A stretch of DNA of 64,000 nucleotides. It comes from Owenia fusiformis. Its lineage: Eukaryota > Annelida > Polychaeta > Sabellida > Oweniidae. Position numbers and translations under genes: made by a program. Shown piece by piece: positions 12,848 to 25,480 of the stretch. The notes under the pieces were generated by a model. The model had not been told where the DNA came from. It did no database searches and worked only from the letters and a program-made list of their open reading frames with translations. Numbering within the stretch: the first letter of the stretch is position 1; each line of letters starts with the position of its first letter. The stretch lies in contig CAIIXF020000004.1 in the NCBI GenBank assembly GCA_903813345.2, positions 21,674,477 through 21,738,476 of the forward strand, read 5' to 3'.

Positions 12848-15826
12848 TCAAAAATTTGATGCATCGCAATCCAGAACATAGGTTCCAGTTTCAGCTAAAA
12901 TTGGTGCTGAAACAATTGCATTTTTCAATGTCTGAAATGCTTCTTGGCATTCTGAAGTCCAAGTAAACTCTTTCTGCTTTTCACACAGTTGATGCAATGG
13001 ACGGGCTATATTGGAAAATCCTTTAACAAATTTCCTATAGTAGCCAACGAATCCTACAAATGCTCTGACTTCCTTCTGACAAACAGGCGTTTTCCAGTTA
13101 ACAATCTGCTCAACTTTCTCACTGTCAGTTTTTACACCTTCCCGTGACACTTTATGACCAAGAAAAATTACAGAAGATTTGAACAGTGAGCACTTCTTGG
13201 GTTTCATTTTTAAACCAGATTTTCTTATTCTGTCAAACACTTCTTTTATCTTCATCAAAGTACCCTTTCCCCATGTCAAAATGTCATCGATGTAAAGAAG
13301 ACGGGATTTCCATTGTAGGCCTTTCAGCACTGTTTCCATCAATCTTTGAAATGTTCCAGGTGCCCCTGTCAAGCCAAAAGGCATCACATTAAATTGATAG
13401 AGCCCATCTCTTACTACAAAGCTGGTTTTCTCTTTCGACTCCTTGTCTGAAGCCACCTGCCAATAACCGGAAGCCATGTCAACTGAACAAAACCATTTTG
13501 CTCCAGATAAACTGTCTAAACATGTATCCAGTCTTGGTATGGGATAAGCGTCCTTCTTTGTGACGTCATTCAATTTCCTATAATCGATGCAGAAACGTAT
13601 TGTCTTATCCTTTTTGGTTACTAACACAATTGGTGAACTCCATGGTGCATTTGATGGCTCAATGATTCCTTTGTCTAACATTTTGTTCACTTCTTCTGTC
13701 ACCATTTCTTGTTTAGCAAGGGGCTGTCTCCTGGGATGTTGTTTGATTGGGCGGGCATTGCCAGTATCTATGTGATGTTCTACTACATCTGTCCGTCCTA
13801 GATCATCTGAGTTCTTTGCGAAAATATCCCTATATTCTATAAGTAATTTTCGCACTGCTAATGCCTGACTATCATTTAGATCAGTGCATGATCTTTTATA
13901 AAGATCTTCCAAATATTCTGGTAAAAGTTTCTGTTTTTGCTCATCAGATGATGTGACATTGAAAATACCTGCATTTTCCTCATTGGCCAGTTCCTTTATA
14001 TTCGTGACTAGGTCTATCTCACCCACTTTTGTGTTTTTGTAAATGGTTATTGGTTGATCACTTGGATTCATAATTCTAATAGGAATCATGTTCTGTGCAT
14101 TGTCTGTAATGTCAATCAAAGAACGCCCAATAACTAAGTCATGTTTGGTGCTGAATGATTGCGTCTGTTCTATAACACCTACTTTTCCCTTACTCAAACC
14201 ACTGATACGATTTACTCTCCCTTTTACTATCATTTCACACATAGCTGGTATTTGTACGGTTTGATTTATCAGTGCTTTCATAACTGGTTGGGAATCTTGT
14301 GTCATACATTCAATTATATTTCCATGAATGTTCAATGTTCCATTGCCAAGATCCAACACTCCTTTGTTGGCTACCAGAAAATCCATTCCAATAATGGCAT
14401 CTGTGTTGATTTCGGCAATCCATACTTTCAACGGATAGCAAGTTCCACCAAAGTTCAAAATAATGTGGCTATAGCCAACTAGTGGAAGTGGACTTCCGTC
14501 AGCATTTTTAAAACTATTGTATGGCGGTACAATGATGTCATTTTCTTTTCCTACATGGTGAAATACTTGGCTTGAAATAATTGAAATGCAGGAACCACTA
14601 TCTATCAGAAAATTTACTGAATTTTCCTGAATATTTCCATTCACAAACAATCCATTTTCCATGATATTATTCACTAATTCAGTATTTCTTAGTCGATCTA
14701 TTGCTGATAACGCATTTCTTATTTCTTTGGATTGAACGTCATCCACTTCCGGTGTTCCTGGTGTACTCTTAGTGACTTCCTGTTCTTTAAATCGTTGTAG
14801 CTTTTGATTTCGCCAGTATGTATTTCTTTTCCCTGGTTTTCGTGGCGTACCATATTTCTCATGATTTCTCCGCATCCTTGATTTGTTCCTATTTTGAGAA
14901 CCAGTATTTGCATTTGAGGATTTCAGTTCAGCTTTACAAAATTCTAAAACGTGCCCGTTACACAAGCATCCAGTACAAAATAAAATACTTGGACACGCGT
15001 TTGTTTTATGATTACCGCAACAATTGAAGCATGTTATTTCCTGTATGTAAGACGTGTTCTTCATATGTTTGCCAGAACTTTCACTTTTATTATTTGTCAT
15101 GTTCATACACTCTATTTCTGCTAATTTATTTTCCAACTTAGCAATCATATTTTGCTGTTCCTGTAATAATTGTGTCATGGCTCCAAGATCAGCTTCATCA
15201 CTTTGAATTGTTCCAACTAACTTTGGATGTTGGCTTTCAAGTGTTATATTTGATTGGCTAAAATGTGAATCTAAGGCTTGATGAGATTCCCACTCTAGTC
15301 CTGCTGATATGGCTTGGTCTAATGTTTTTGCTTTTGCGAATCTGATATACGTTTTCATCTCAGGCTGATTCGAAATAGCAGCCATGAAATGATCAAAGGC
15401 TAATTCATCTCTCAAAGCATAATCTAAATTAGGATACGCTAATGATGATTGCCTACGTAAAAACTGACCAAGTTCCATCAATGCCTCAGACGTTCCTCTC
15501 CTTTTGGCATCCAGTTCAACTAAATTCAATGGTCTCTGACTAGGAGAGAATCTGGATTTCAGTATATTTGTCAATACATTATAATCAGACTTGCTTTCAT
15601 TTGGTATATCAGTGAACACTTCCCTAGCAACACCTGTTAGATTCACTGCTAACATGCGTGCTTTCTGCAAGTCACTCCATCTATTGATATTTGCACACAC
15701 TTCAAAATGTGACAAATAATCTTGTCAGGCTATTTCGCCACTATATGTGTCTGGCTTTGCTTTGTAATTCTGCGCTGGGAATAACGCATTCACTGTTTCA
15801 CTTTCCATTGCTCTATGGCTTTCCAT
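12848..15826 (-). pseudogene. gag-protease-reverse transcriptase ORF (broken start and end)
   Basis: The likely ATG is at 15826-15824. An in-frame TGA at 15727-15725 interrupts after 33 codons, then 955 codons are open to a TGA at 12850-12848. Numbering from the second segment: gag-like region 1-220, a Cys/His-rich nucleic-acid-binding segment 229-260 (CFNCCGNH), aspartic protease DSG 372-374, reverse transcriptase with FCIDYRKLN (708-716) and catalytic YIDD (808-811), and the start of RNase H (CDAS, Asp951). Gag and pol share one frame. Both interruptions are TGA. The open frame length and young LTRs suggest the breaks are recent. Confidence 0.88.
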
Positions 15827-18592
15827 CGCTATATGTTATTGTATCTTATTTATTCTCTGTTCACTATTCTGTAATCTCCAAGTGCACAACGTACTAGCCC
15901 AGTTTCTACATGCGATTCTAATTCAAATTCTCAACGCTCTCATAAAAATTATATCTAAAACGTTTACATGTTACGAATCTACATTGGCGAGACAATCCCA
16001 AAAGTACATCCAGTATTCAAGTGTAGTATACAACATAAAATTATATCACAGGTTATGGTGAACGTAACATTTTGTATGAAAGTTTCCCGTTCACAATATA
16101 GTTTGTCAAATCACTCATATCAATTTTCCAATGATCCACACTAGTGAAAACAAACTTTTTCTACTAATTTTATCTCTAGTAGGTATCTTTCCTCCAAACG
16201 TTTTATCAACGCATAAAATTGCCAATAGGAATAGTTCAATATTCATTCATATGTGTTTCAATGCTGGATTACTGGGTGCGTCTAAATAAAATAAAACACA
16301 CTAATGATGTTGCTATTAGTTCAATTCCTGTGTTTATCCTACACACTGGTGTTAACTATTCCATGCGAAGTTAGAGTCGAGATAACAATGTATTTCAATA
16401 GTGGGGTTAGTCTAAATTTGGCGACAAACGATAATTTTCTCCAAAATGGAGAGTTCAGACATAAAAATTCATATTCCCAACGCTATGCACTGGTGGGGTA
16501 AGATGTTGGTAAGACTGATTGTATTACAATAAACAAACAATCACATGTAATGTTCACAAGAACTGGGTCTTTATGACGCCAAGTTCCAACAATGATTTGC
16601 AATTTTCCCACACTGGTGAGAATAAAATTCCACTATCGACAAAGGTATTTCCAACACTGGTACGATATCTAACTATAGGTTGTATACAAGCATTTATTAC
16701 TGTACCAAATCAATTCACAAACAAACTCCTAAATACAGTACATTATGTTACACATGCGATGCAGTTCCATACTGGTGAGAGTTATTTCAGACAGGATCTT
16801 ACGTATACCAGTAGATTTATAACTTCCTAAAGCGGCATCATTCACAATCCAATTTGCATTTGCCTACCCTACCACTGATTACAGTATATGAAATTAATGT
16901 CAAACCATGTGGCAATCAAATAGATCGTGTGACAATGAAATTAATGTCTGATCTCGATGTGTGATCCTGTGGGGTACATAGTAATGACATTACTCAGGGC
17001 TAAAAAATGGCTTCCATTTACTAGCAATATTTACCATTCAGATGCATTACACTACGTCATAAAACAGTTGCAAAAACAGTTATAAACTCACTTGTTAAAC
17101 AAGATATGAACGTGGTTGCATGTAAAACGAGATATGAATCCGTTGCATGTAAAATACGATACTGTACAATATTGTCACCACAATCATTTGCAATGTTTCA
17201 GTCCACAAACCATTCTAATCGTGTGACAAAGAAACGATATGATTTTTAAATACTGCAATCAATCTAGTACAACTGTACCGATACGTCAAATTCAAGATGA
17301 ATTTTGTGAATGAATTTGTAGTTTCCCAAAGGCTTGTATGATACAATTATCGCTTTAAAGTGCCCGATAAAGTATAAAATGCGCATGCGTCCAGGTGTTG
17401 ATAAACTATAAATAGCGAAAACCCAGGGTTTGTCACCACAAGGTAAGCCAGGACGTGTTGAGAGAACAGCTAGTGTTGATATTGAATTTATATGTAGCCA
17501 GATAAGTTTCCTTATTGAAATTACATATGGTTATTAGCAATACTTTGTAGGTGCTAAATAATAAAATATTTAGAGTATATATGAGAGAAATTGGTCATTT
17601 CGAACCTGTTGAAAAGTTTGTGGCTCTCGGCTACACCGGGGAATTTACTTCCATGAGTACACACATAAATGTGGGGTTCCCCAAGAGGTACGCGACAAGG
17701 TGACCTGGCATCAAATGTGCGACTAAATGCTACTATCGAGAAGATAAAATAACGAATACGACAATAAGTTCGGCAATTATAACAAAACCGTACTAAACGA
17801 AAAAACGCAAATAAGAGAAAGCTTTCACACACATATAAAAAATGAACTAGTCTAATCCGCCAGTATAAACTCTGTGCTATACGTAGCCGGGTCAGGCGCA
17901 CACTTTAAATACATTTGTCACATTCGAATTTTTCTAATATGTTGTAGAAAAGCTCAATATAATCAAAGCTGTTGAGTTTCCTTAACACTTTCAATGAAGC
18001 ATGTTATTGCTAATTCAGTACATATAGGTAAGGTAACGTTTTACTTTCGGTGTTTAAGATAAATTTTCCTTCCCGTTGCCTTGTTATACAATTGCACGCA
18101 ATAATGTCAAAATATGAACTATCGTTGCAAGACTGGAATGTATACGTCTAATCCTGAGTAACGTAACAATATCGAGAGTCTGGTGTGCAAACGCTTGATC
18201 CTGAGTAGCGTTGCTATTATCCTGAGATCAAAATTTTGACAAATTGCGAGTGTGAGTAAAGTAAAGGCTGATTGAGTTCCCTATGACTTTATACACCGAA
18301 AACATTTAGTTACCTCACTTCAGTACTAATCGCTTTGAATATTGAAAATGAGCCTGAGGCATCAATTGCCTTGCAAAAATTTGTTTTCAAATGTGACGTT
18401 GTATGAGTGCGATTGATTGGAGCCTTTGATAAAAAAATACCTAGATAAAATATTCAATTGACAATGTTTACGTGTGATTTTAAATTATCCTTTACCCTTC
18501 TTACCAATGTACCGTACCTTTTGCTAGCAATACCTTCTCCCCTTTCACCAGGCTGGAGACGCCGGTTCACAGCTGTTGTCAATTGCTGTAGG
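15827..18592 (-). other. Long leader of the LTR element
   Basis: About 2.8 kb lies between the primer-binding site and gag, unusually long for Ty3/gypsy. No ORF above about 115 codons and no domain is recognisable. On the + strand it holds spaced near-copies of CACTGGTG (about 16139, 16344, 16487, 16610, 16653, 16770). Confidence 0.6.
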
Positions 18593-18610
18593 TCAGTTTC
18601 GCTGCCACCA
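18593..18610 (-). promoter_or_regulatory. Putative primer-binding site
   Basis: One base inside the 5' LTR the - strand reads TGGTGGCAGCGAAACTGA. A PBS normally starts TGG, complementary to a tRNA 3' CCA; this one would pair with a tRNA ending GCTGCCACCA. I cannot name that tRNA with confidence. Confidence 0.6.
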
Positions 18611-18611
18611 A

Positions 18612-19340
18612 TGTAATGCGACCTTAATATTGGGTAATGATGGTACTGAAAATATAGCTAAGCAAAAAGAACAAAGGACAGAGAGTATTTACAAGGATAA
18701 CAATCGGATAAAAGCAACACGGTTTACAACATCAAATATTTATTTACAACATATAACAATACATGCATACAGTAATATAAAACAAGCCACAAACAATAAG
18801 AGATAAAATGGAAATGCTAATAACGAGATCCAACCCCGGAGCGCCAGAGGGCTAAGCCACGCCCTAACTTCCGTTATCGTAATACATCTAACATTATCAA
18901 GTATTTGATCTCAAACTACCAGAAGTGATAAAGTCAAAGGCGTACCTTGTTGTACTATACCTAATGTACTTCCGTATATCAAACCTAGTACCAATATCCA
19001 ATACTCAACAAAGCATGGTCCAAAATCCAAACATCAAACAAGAAGCCATAATCACATCAGTCTTCATCGTATCCTGCCCTCTGGTCAACTGATGATATCA
19101 ACCTTGTGCAACTCACACATAAAATTCAGCTGTACCAAAACTGGTTTAACCAATCAGAACTCTTATATTTCAAATATCGTCATACGACAAACTATAGTGT
19201 ACTAGTTTTCAGCGACAGATATCAATCTAAATACTATACCTAGTTCTAATAACAGGTTTCTATAATGCTGTTCCATTTTCACGACGTTAGCATTGTTTGG
19301 AAGTTAAAAACATGAAAAGCCTTATCGAGCAACCGTTACA
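18612..19340 (-). repeat. 5' LTR of the Ty3/gypsy element
   Basis: 729-bp partner of 8769-9496, ending CAACCGTTACA on the + strand and followed directly by GCAA. Promoter and poly(A) functions are expected here, but no motif was assigned. Confidence 0.92.
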
Positions 19341-19652
19341 GCAATATATTGGGCAGATTTTCTGAAAAAGTCAAAAGATTCTGTTCAGTAACCTTTCCTG
19401 AGCACCTATTCTTAGCTGTTTTTCGGGCACATTTTCAGAGGGCTGAAAAGGTTATTTCATCATGTTTATGGTCATTCTGATCATTTCCGTTGTGTTCCCG
19501 GTCATGTAAATGATATGTGGAACTAGTTAAACTGACTGGAGGTCCAAACAGAACTCTGTTATCTTGGTTCAAAAAATTTTCAAAATCCAGCATGGCTTTG
19601 TCACTTCCTGTTTTGTCATTTCCTGTTAACTTCCATAGCACCTTAAGACTGC
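19341..19652. repeat. Right arm of the inverted repeat that holds the LTR element
   Basis: Reverse complement of 8306-8608, ending at the palindromic phrase CACCTTAAG. The LTR boundary coincides with the inner edge of the arm. Confidence 0.8.
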
Positions 19653-19958
19653 ATCAGTGACTACAGGCCTAATATCTCCCAAGCCGGAGGGAGAAACCTC
19701 TGTATACACCACTTGATCAAAACACACATGTCCCAGAATTACCATGATGGACTAATCATGAACCAATGCTGCCTATTATTCATAATTTTGTGCAAAAAGT
19801 TCAATTTCCACAGGATTGTACATAAGGTTGACAGAGTGACTTATTGTCAGTCTGTTGGATACAGACTAGTTTGTCAATAAGAATATCAAAAAGATCATAA
19901 AATAAAAACGAAGCCGGTAGGACACTATAGCGCAGCGATATATACATATATATATAAT
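19653..19958. other. Intergenic, nothing recognised
   Basis: About 300 bp of unique-looking sequence leading into a TA-rich stretch where the Helitron-like element is inserted. Confidence 0.5.
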
Positions 19959-20010
19959 TAGACTCCAGATGAAAATCTGGAGTCTATTGCTTTTGCCAGT
20001 TTTCTTATTA

Positions 20011-22732
20011 TTAGACTCCAGATTGAAAATCTGGAGTCTATTGCTTTTGCCAGTTTTCTTATTATTATTATTATTATTCTTTCTTTCCGCGTTTTCTCAG
20101 CAACTAGAGGGACTTCCTAAAATCAGCTAACATAGTCAACTAGGTAATGAGTTCTAGTTTCTGGGAAATTAGGTCAAATGTTTATCTAGGTCAAAGGTCA
20201 AGAACTAGGTCAAATCGTCTCTTTTCGCTATTTCACAAGTTTTCTCAGTCGTCCTTTGGTATTTTCGCTCCGGGTTTTTTTCATCATGTTCCTTAGAAAA
20301 AAAGCTAATTCCGTAAGGCAAACCGTTTTTTGATTACTCTTACCGATTTTGAGATATGGCGTCCGAAAAGTAGGTCAGAACATAAAACATTCTCCAAATT
20401 CAACGTGTGAATTATCAAATAAGTGTAGAATTATCTCAGGAATCCGAATCTGCAAACAAAATTTTGATCCGACTTCCGGTTCGGAAGTTATAGCGTTTTG
20501 AAATCTCAAAAATCGCTAAATTTGGTGCCCATGTTAAGTCAATGGGAAAAAAGGCTTTTTCGAAGTGTAAAATACAAGATATAGACTGAGTTCAGCTTAA
20601 CATATTGAATGCCTATAAAAGAAGGGGACCTCAAAAGCTACCTAGTTTCAATATTTGGACACCAAAATGCCTAGGTCAAAATCTAGGTCAAATTCATAGT
20701 TTTTCCTTATTTTTGCGATTCTGGCACTACACTTTTAGGATTTGCTTCAAAATTTTGTATACAGGTAGCAAAGAGTGTGCTAATAGTGAGAGCCTTTTGC
20801 CGTCAGAAAGTATTTTGACCCACTTTTGAGATATGGTGTCCGTAAAGTAGGTCAAAATAAAAATTTCTCATAATTTAACTTATGAGTTATGAATTAAGGG
20901 TAGAATTTTCTCAGGAATCCGAATCTGCAAACCAAATTTCAATCCGACTTTTCGTTGGGAAGTTATGGCGTTTTGAAAGCTCAAAAATCGCTAATTTTGG
21001 TGCCCCATGTTATGTCAATGAGAAAAAAGATTTTTTTGAAGTGTAAAATACCAGATAAAGACTGAGTACAGCTTAAGATTCTGAAAGTCTATAAAAGAAG
21101 GGGACCTCGAAGGCTATCTAGCTTTAAAATTTGGACACCAGAATCCCTAGGTCAAAATCTAGGTCAAATACATAATTTTTCCTTATTTTTGCGATTCTGG
21201 CACTACACTTTTAGGATTTGCTTCACAATTTTGTATACAGGTAGCAAAGAGTGTGCTTATAGTGTTAGCCTTTTGCCGTCAGAGAGTATTTTGACCCACT
21301 TTTGAGATATGGTGTCCGAAAAGTAGGTCAAAATAAAAAATTCTCCAAATTTAACATATGAGTTATGAATTAAGAGTAGAATTTTCTCAGGAATCCGAAT
21401 CTGCAAACCAAATTTCGATCCGACTTCCGGTTCTAAAGTTATGGCGTGTCCGAAAAGTACGTCAAAATAAAAATTCGCCAAATTTAACGTATGAGTTATG
21501 AATAAGGGGTAGAATTTTGTCAGGAATTCGAATCTTTAAATCAAATTTCGATCCGACTTCTGGTTTGAAAGTTATGGCGTTTTGAAATTTCGAGAAAAAT
21601 CGATCTGATGTTATCCTGAAAGTCAAGCAAAAAAGATTTTTTTGTAGTGTAAAATACGAGATATAGATTGAGTACACCTTTAGATAATGAATTCCTATAA
21701 AAGAAGGGGACCTCAAAAGCTACCTAGTTTCAATATTTGGACACCAAAATGCCTAGGTCAAAATCTAGGTCAAATTCATAGTTTTTCCTTATTTTTGCGA
21801 TTCTGGCACTACACTTTTAGGATTTGCTTCAAAATTTTGTATACAGGTAGCAAAGAGTGTGCTAATAGTGTTAGCCTTTTGCCGTCAGAGAGTATTTTGA
21901 CCCACTTTTGAGATATGGTGTCCGAAAAGTAGGTCAAAATAAAAGTTCTCCGAATTTAGCATATGAGTTATGAAATAAGGATAGAATTTTCTGAGGAATC
22001 TGAATCTGCAAACCAAATTTCGATCCGACTTTCTGTTTGAAAGTAATAGCGTTTTGAAAGCTCAAAAATTGCTAAATTTGGTGCCCCATGTTATGTCAAT
22101 AGGGAAAAAGATTTTTTTGAAGTCTAAAATACCAGATATAGACTGAGTACAGCTTAACATTCTGAAAGCCTTTAAAAGAAGGGGACCTCGAAGGCTATCT
22201 AGCTTTAAAATTTGGACACCAAAATGCCAAGGTCAAAATCTAGGGCAAATTCATAATTTTCCTTATTTTTGCGATTCTGACATTACACTTTAATGATTTG
22301 CTTCGAAATTTTGTATACAGGTAGCAAAGAGTGTGCTTATAGTGATAGCCTTTTGCCGTCAGAAAGTATTTTGACCCACTCTTGAGATATGGTGTCCAAA
22401 AAGTAGGTCAAAATAAAAAAATCTCCAAATTTAATGTATGAGTTATGAATTAAGGGTAGAATTTTCTCAGGAGTCCGAATCTTTAAACCAAAATACAATC
22501 TAACTTCTGGTTAGATAGTTATAGCGGTTTGAAGTCTCGAAAAGTCGCTATGATGATATCCCCATGTTAAGCCAATGGAGTCGAAGATAAAAAATGGAGA
22601 GTTGTCTAAATTCTAGCTGACTCGATCAGCTTATTCTGGATGACTCAGCTTACAAGTATTCTGGATGACTCAGCTTAAAAAAAGAATTAAATCTGGAGTC
22701 TTAAATTGAACTTGTTCAATTTACATGTCTAG
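20011..22732 (+). mobile_element. Inner Helitron2/HINE-like element (B)
   Basis: The same 5' palindrome begins at 20012 and the same 3' hairpin plus CTAG ends at 22732, followed by TTATT. It lies 52 bp inside element A, in a TTATTATT tract, and contains four ~476/606-bp repeat units. A short degenerate run of GGATGACTCAGCTTA precedes its 3' end. Confidence 0.75.
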
Positions 22733-24240
22733 TTATTATTTATCTTTCTTTCTTTCTTTCCGAACACTTTTTCTCAGCAACTAGAAGAACTTACTTTAAC
22801 CTACTTACATGGCTAACATAGCCCATCGACCTAGTTTCTGGGAAATTAGGTCAAGTTTGTATCTAGGTCAAAGGTCAAGAACCAGGTCAAATTTAGGTCA
22901 AATCAACATTCTGTCAATTATCTTCGTTGTTTATTGTCGTTACTCCTTCATCTTTTTTTTATCATGTAGCTTAGAAAAAAACAAATCGAGAGTGTGCCAT
23001 CCGTTTTTTGATTACTCTTAGCGATTTTGAGATATGGCGTCCGGAAAGTAGGTCAAACTAAAAAAGTTCTCCAAATTTAACATATGAGCTATGGAATAAG
23101 GGTAGGATTTCCTCAGGAATCCGAATCTGCAAACCAAATTTCGATCCGACTTCCCGTTTGAAAGTTATGGCGTTTTGAAATTTCGAGAAAAATCGATCTG
23201 ATGTTATCCTGATAGAAAGTCAAGGAAAAAAGATTTTTTTGAAGTGTAAAATATGAGATATAGATTGAGTACAGCTTAAGATAATGAATTCCTATAAAAG
23301 AAGGGGACCTCAAAAGCTACCTAGTTTCAATATTTGGACACCAAAATGCCTAGGTCAAAATCTAGGTCAAATTCATAGTTTTTCCTTATTTTTGCGATTC
23401 TGGCACTACACTTTTACGATTTGCTTCAAAATTTTGTATACAGGTAGCAAAGAGTGTGCTAATAGTGTTAGCCTTTTGCCGTCAGAGAGTATTTTGACCC
23501 ACTTTTGAGATATGGTGTCCGAAAAGTAGGTCAAAATAAAACATTCTCCAAATTTAACATATGAGTTATGAATTAAGAGTAGAATTTTCTCAGGAATCCG
23601 AATCTGCAAATCAAATTTCGATCTGACTTCCAGTTCAAAAGTTATGGCGTGTCCAAAAAGTAGGTCAAAATAAAAATTTGCTAAATTTAACGTATGAGTT
23701 ATGAATTAGGGGTAGAATTTTGTCAGGAATCCGAATCTTTAAATCAAATTCTGATTTGACTGCCAGTTCGGAAGTTATGGCGTTTTGAAATTTCGAAAAA
23801 TCGTTCTGATGGTATCCTGATAGAAAGTCAAGGAAAAAAGATTTTTTTGAAGTGTAAAATACGAGATATAGATTGAGTACAGCTTAAGATAATGAATTCC
23901 TATAAAAGAAGGGAACCTCAAAAGCTACCTAGTTTCAATATTTGGACACCAAAATGCCTAGGTCAAAATCTAGGTCAAATTCATAGTTTTTCCTTATTTT
24001 TGCTATTCTGGCACTACACTTTTAGGATTTGCTTCAAAATTTTGTATACAGGTAGCAAAGAGTGTGCTAATAGTGAGAGCCTTTTGCCGACAGAAAGTAT
24101 TTTGACCCACTTTTGAGATATCGTGTCCGTGAAGTAGGTCAAAATAAAAAGTTGTCATAATTTAACTTACGAGTTATGAATTAAGGGTAGAATTTTCTCA
24201 GGAATCCGAATCTGCAAACCAAATTTCAATCCGACTTCCG
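20600..24240 (+). repeat. Tandem array of ~476- and ~606-bp units inside the HINE elements
   Basis: The landmark GAAGGGGACCTC recurs at about 20621, 21097, 21703, 22178, 23300 and 23908, giving spacings of 476, 606, 475, (element border) and 608. Units share long phrases such as ggtcaaaatctaggtcaaat and tttgtatacaggtagcaaag. Recurrent ~74-aa ORFs here are by-products. Confidence 0.85.
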
Positions 24241-24249
24241 GTCAAAAAT

Positions 24250-24440
24250 TCCTACTTACCTACCTACTTACCTACTCGGCTACCTACTTAGCTACCTACT
24301 CAGCTACTTACTCAGCTACCTACTCAGCTACTTACTCAGCTACCTGCCCAGTTGCTTACTCAGCTACCTACTCAGCTACTTACTCAATTACTTAATTATC
24401 TACTTACTCAGCTTCCTACTCAGTTACTTACTCAGCTCTT
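24250..24440 (+). repeat. 12-bp minisatellite (CTACTTACTCAG) in HINE A
   Basis: About 15 degenerate copies of ctac(c/t)tactcag run up to the 3' hairpin of element A. Confidence 0.85.
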
Positions 24441-24504
24441 TACTCAAGTAAATCAATCTGGAGTCTTAAATTGAACTTTGTTCAATTTACCAATCTAGTT
24501 ATAT

Positions 24505-24556
24505 ATATAATTCCTTAGACGACAATATGGATATACACCTTAAGGTGCCATGGAAG
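24505..24556. repeat. Short copy of the dispersed repeat seen at 8270-8325
   Basis: The phrase ttccttagacgacaatatgg and the palindrome caccttaaggtgccatgga match the 8270-8325 copy almost exactly. Confidence 0.8.
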
Positions 24557-24744
24557 ATTCCCTGAAGATTTTTAAATAAAGAAACATGTAGGAATAATTT
24601 CTCTGTCTTTATTTCGGATTATTTTATTATATATAATTATATATATATTAACATACCTACATATGTCGTCCTCTAATAATTTTTATCATCGTACCTAAAA
24701 AAAGTACAATATTGTCGGGCGGGCGGGGGCTGGGTGGCGTATAA

Positions 24745-25480
24745 CTTTCTTGTCATCACGATTCCAGGAAAACCACTCTATGGATTTACTTCAAATTTTC
24801 ACATGTGTTACATGGTAAGAAGTTCTAGACCTGATTAACTTTTGGTCGGCCATCTTGCATTCTGGTGGCCATCTTGGAAGTCATCTTGGAAGTTTTAAGT
24901 TAAATCTTGTCATCACGATTCCAGGAAAACTACTCAACGGATTTACTTCTGACACTTTCACACATGTCACATAGTAAGAAGTTCTAGAGCTGATGAACTT
25001 TTCGACAGCCATCTTGCATTCTGGCGGCCATGTTGGAAGTTTTAAGTCAAATCTTGTCATCACGATTCCAGGAAAACTACTCAACGGATTTACTTCTGAG
25101 ACACTTTTCACACATGTCACAGTTCTAGAGCTGATGAACTTTTCGGCAGCCATCTTGCATTCTGGCGGCCATGTTGGAAGTATTAAGATAAATTTTGTCA
25201 TCGCGATTGCAGGAAAACCACTATGTTACATATTAAGAAGTTCTAGAGCTGATTAACTTTTCGGCAGCCATCTTGCATTCTGGCGGCAATCTTGGAGGAT
25301 TCTAGATAAATCAACTCATCGCGATTTCAAGAAAACCACTTAACGGATTTATTTTAAATATTCACGCATGTTACATGGTAAGAAGTTCTAGAGCTGATTA
25401 ACTTTTCAACAGCCATCTTGCATTCCAGCTGCCATTTTGAAAGTTTATAGGTAAATCTTGCCATCGTAATTCCAAGAAAA
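24745..25480 (+). repeat. Tandem array of ~115-155-bp units, about 5-6 copies
   Basis: The phrase cttgtcatcacgattccagg recurs at about 24750, 24906, 25054, 25196, 25313 and 25457 with decay, together with cagccatcttgcattctgg. It lies just upstream of P450 copy 2. Confidence 0.85.

Larger units (their letters stand above)
8769..19340 (-). mobile_element. Ty3/gypsy LTR retrotransposon with chromodomain, nearly complete
   Basis: A 10.6-kb element lies on the - strand with two long terminal repeats of 728 and 729 bp that begin TG and end CA and look almost identical, which implies recent insertion. A 4-bp direct repeat GCAA flanks it (8765-8768 and 19341-19344). Internal order on the - strand is PBS, long leader, gag, protease, reverse transcriptase, RNase H, integrase, GPY/F, chromodomain, polypurine tract. 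The pol order RT-RH-IN marks Ty3/gypsy. Coding is broken by two in-frame TGA codons and one frameshift, so this copy is probably not autonomous now. Confidence 0.93.
19959..24498 (+). mobile_element. Outer Helitron2/HINE-like element (A), with another nested inside
   Basis: The 5' end is a short palindrome AGACTCCAGAT...ATCTGGAGTCT. The 3' end has the matching ATCTGGAGTCTTAA, then the hairpin AAATTGAAC-TTT-GTTCAATTT, a short spacer and terminal CTAG before T. Those are features of non-autonomous Helentron-type (HINE) elements: asymmetric inverted repeats, a 3' hairpin, T-T insertion and internal tandem repeats. Element A is split by element B at 20011-22732 and resumes at 22733 exactly where B's paralogous sequence continues (tttctttctttccgaacac). 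No Rep or helicase gene is present. Confidence 0.75.

Noticed and set aside
20605-24116. Five near-identical ~74-aa frames
   Set aside because: They follow the ~476/606-bp tandem units of the HINE elements and have no coding signature.
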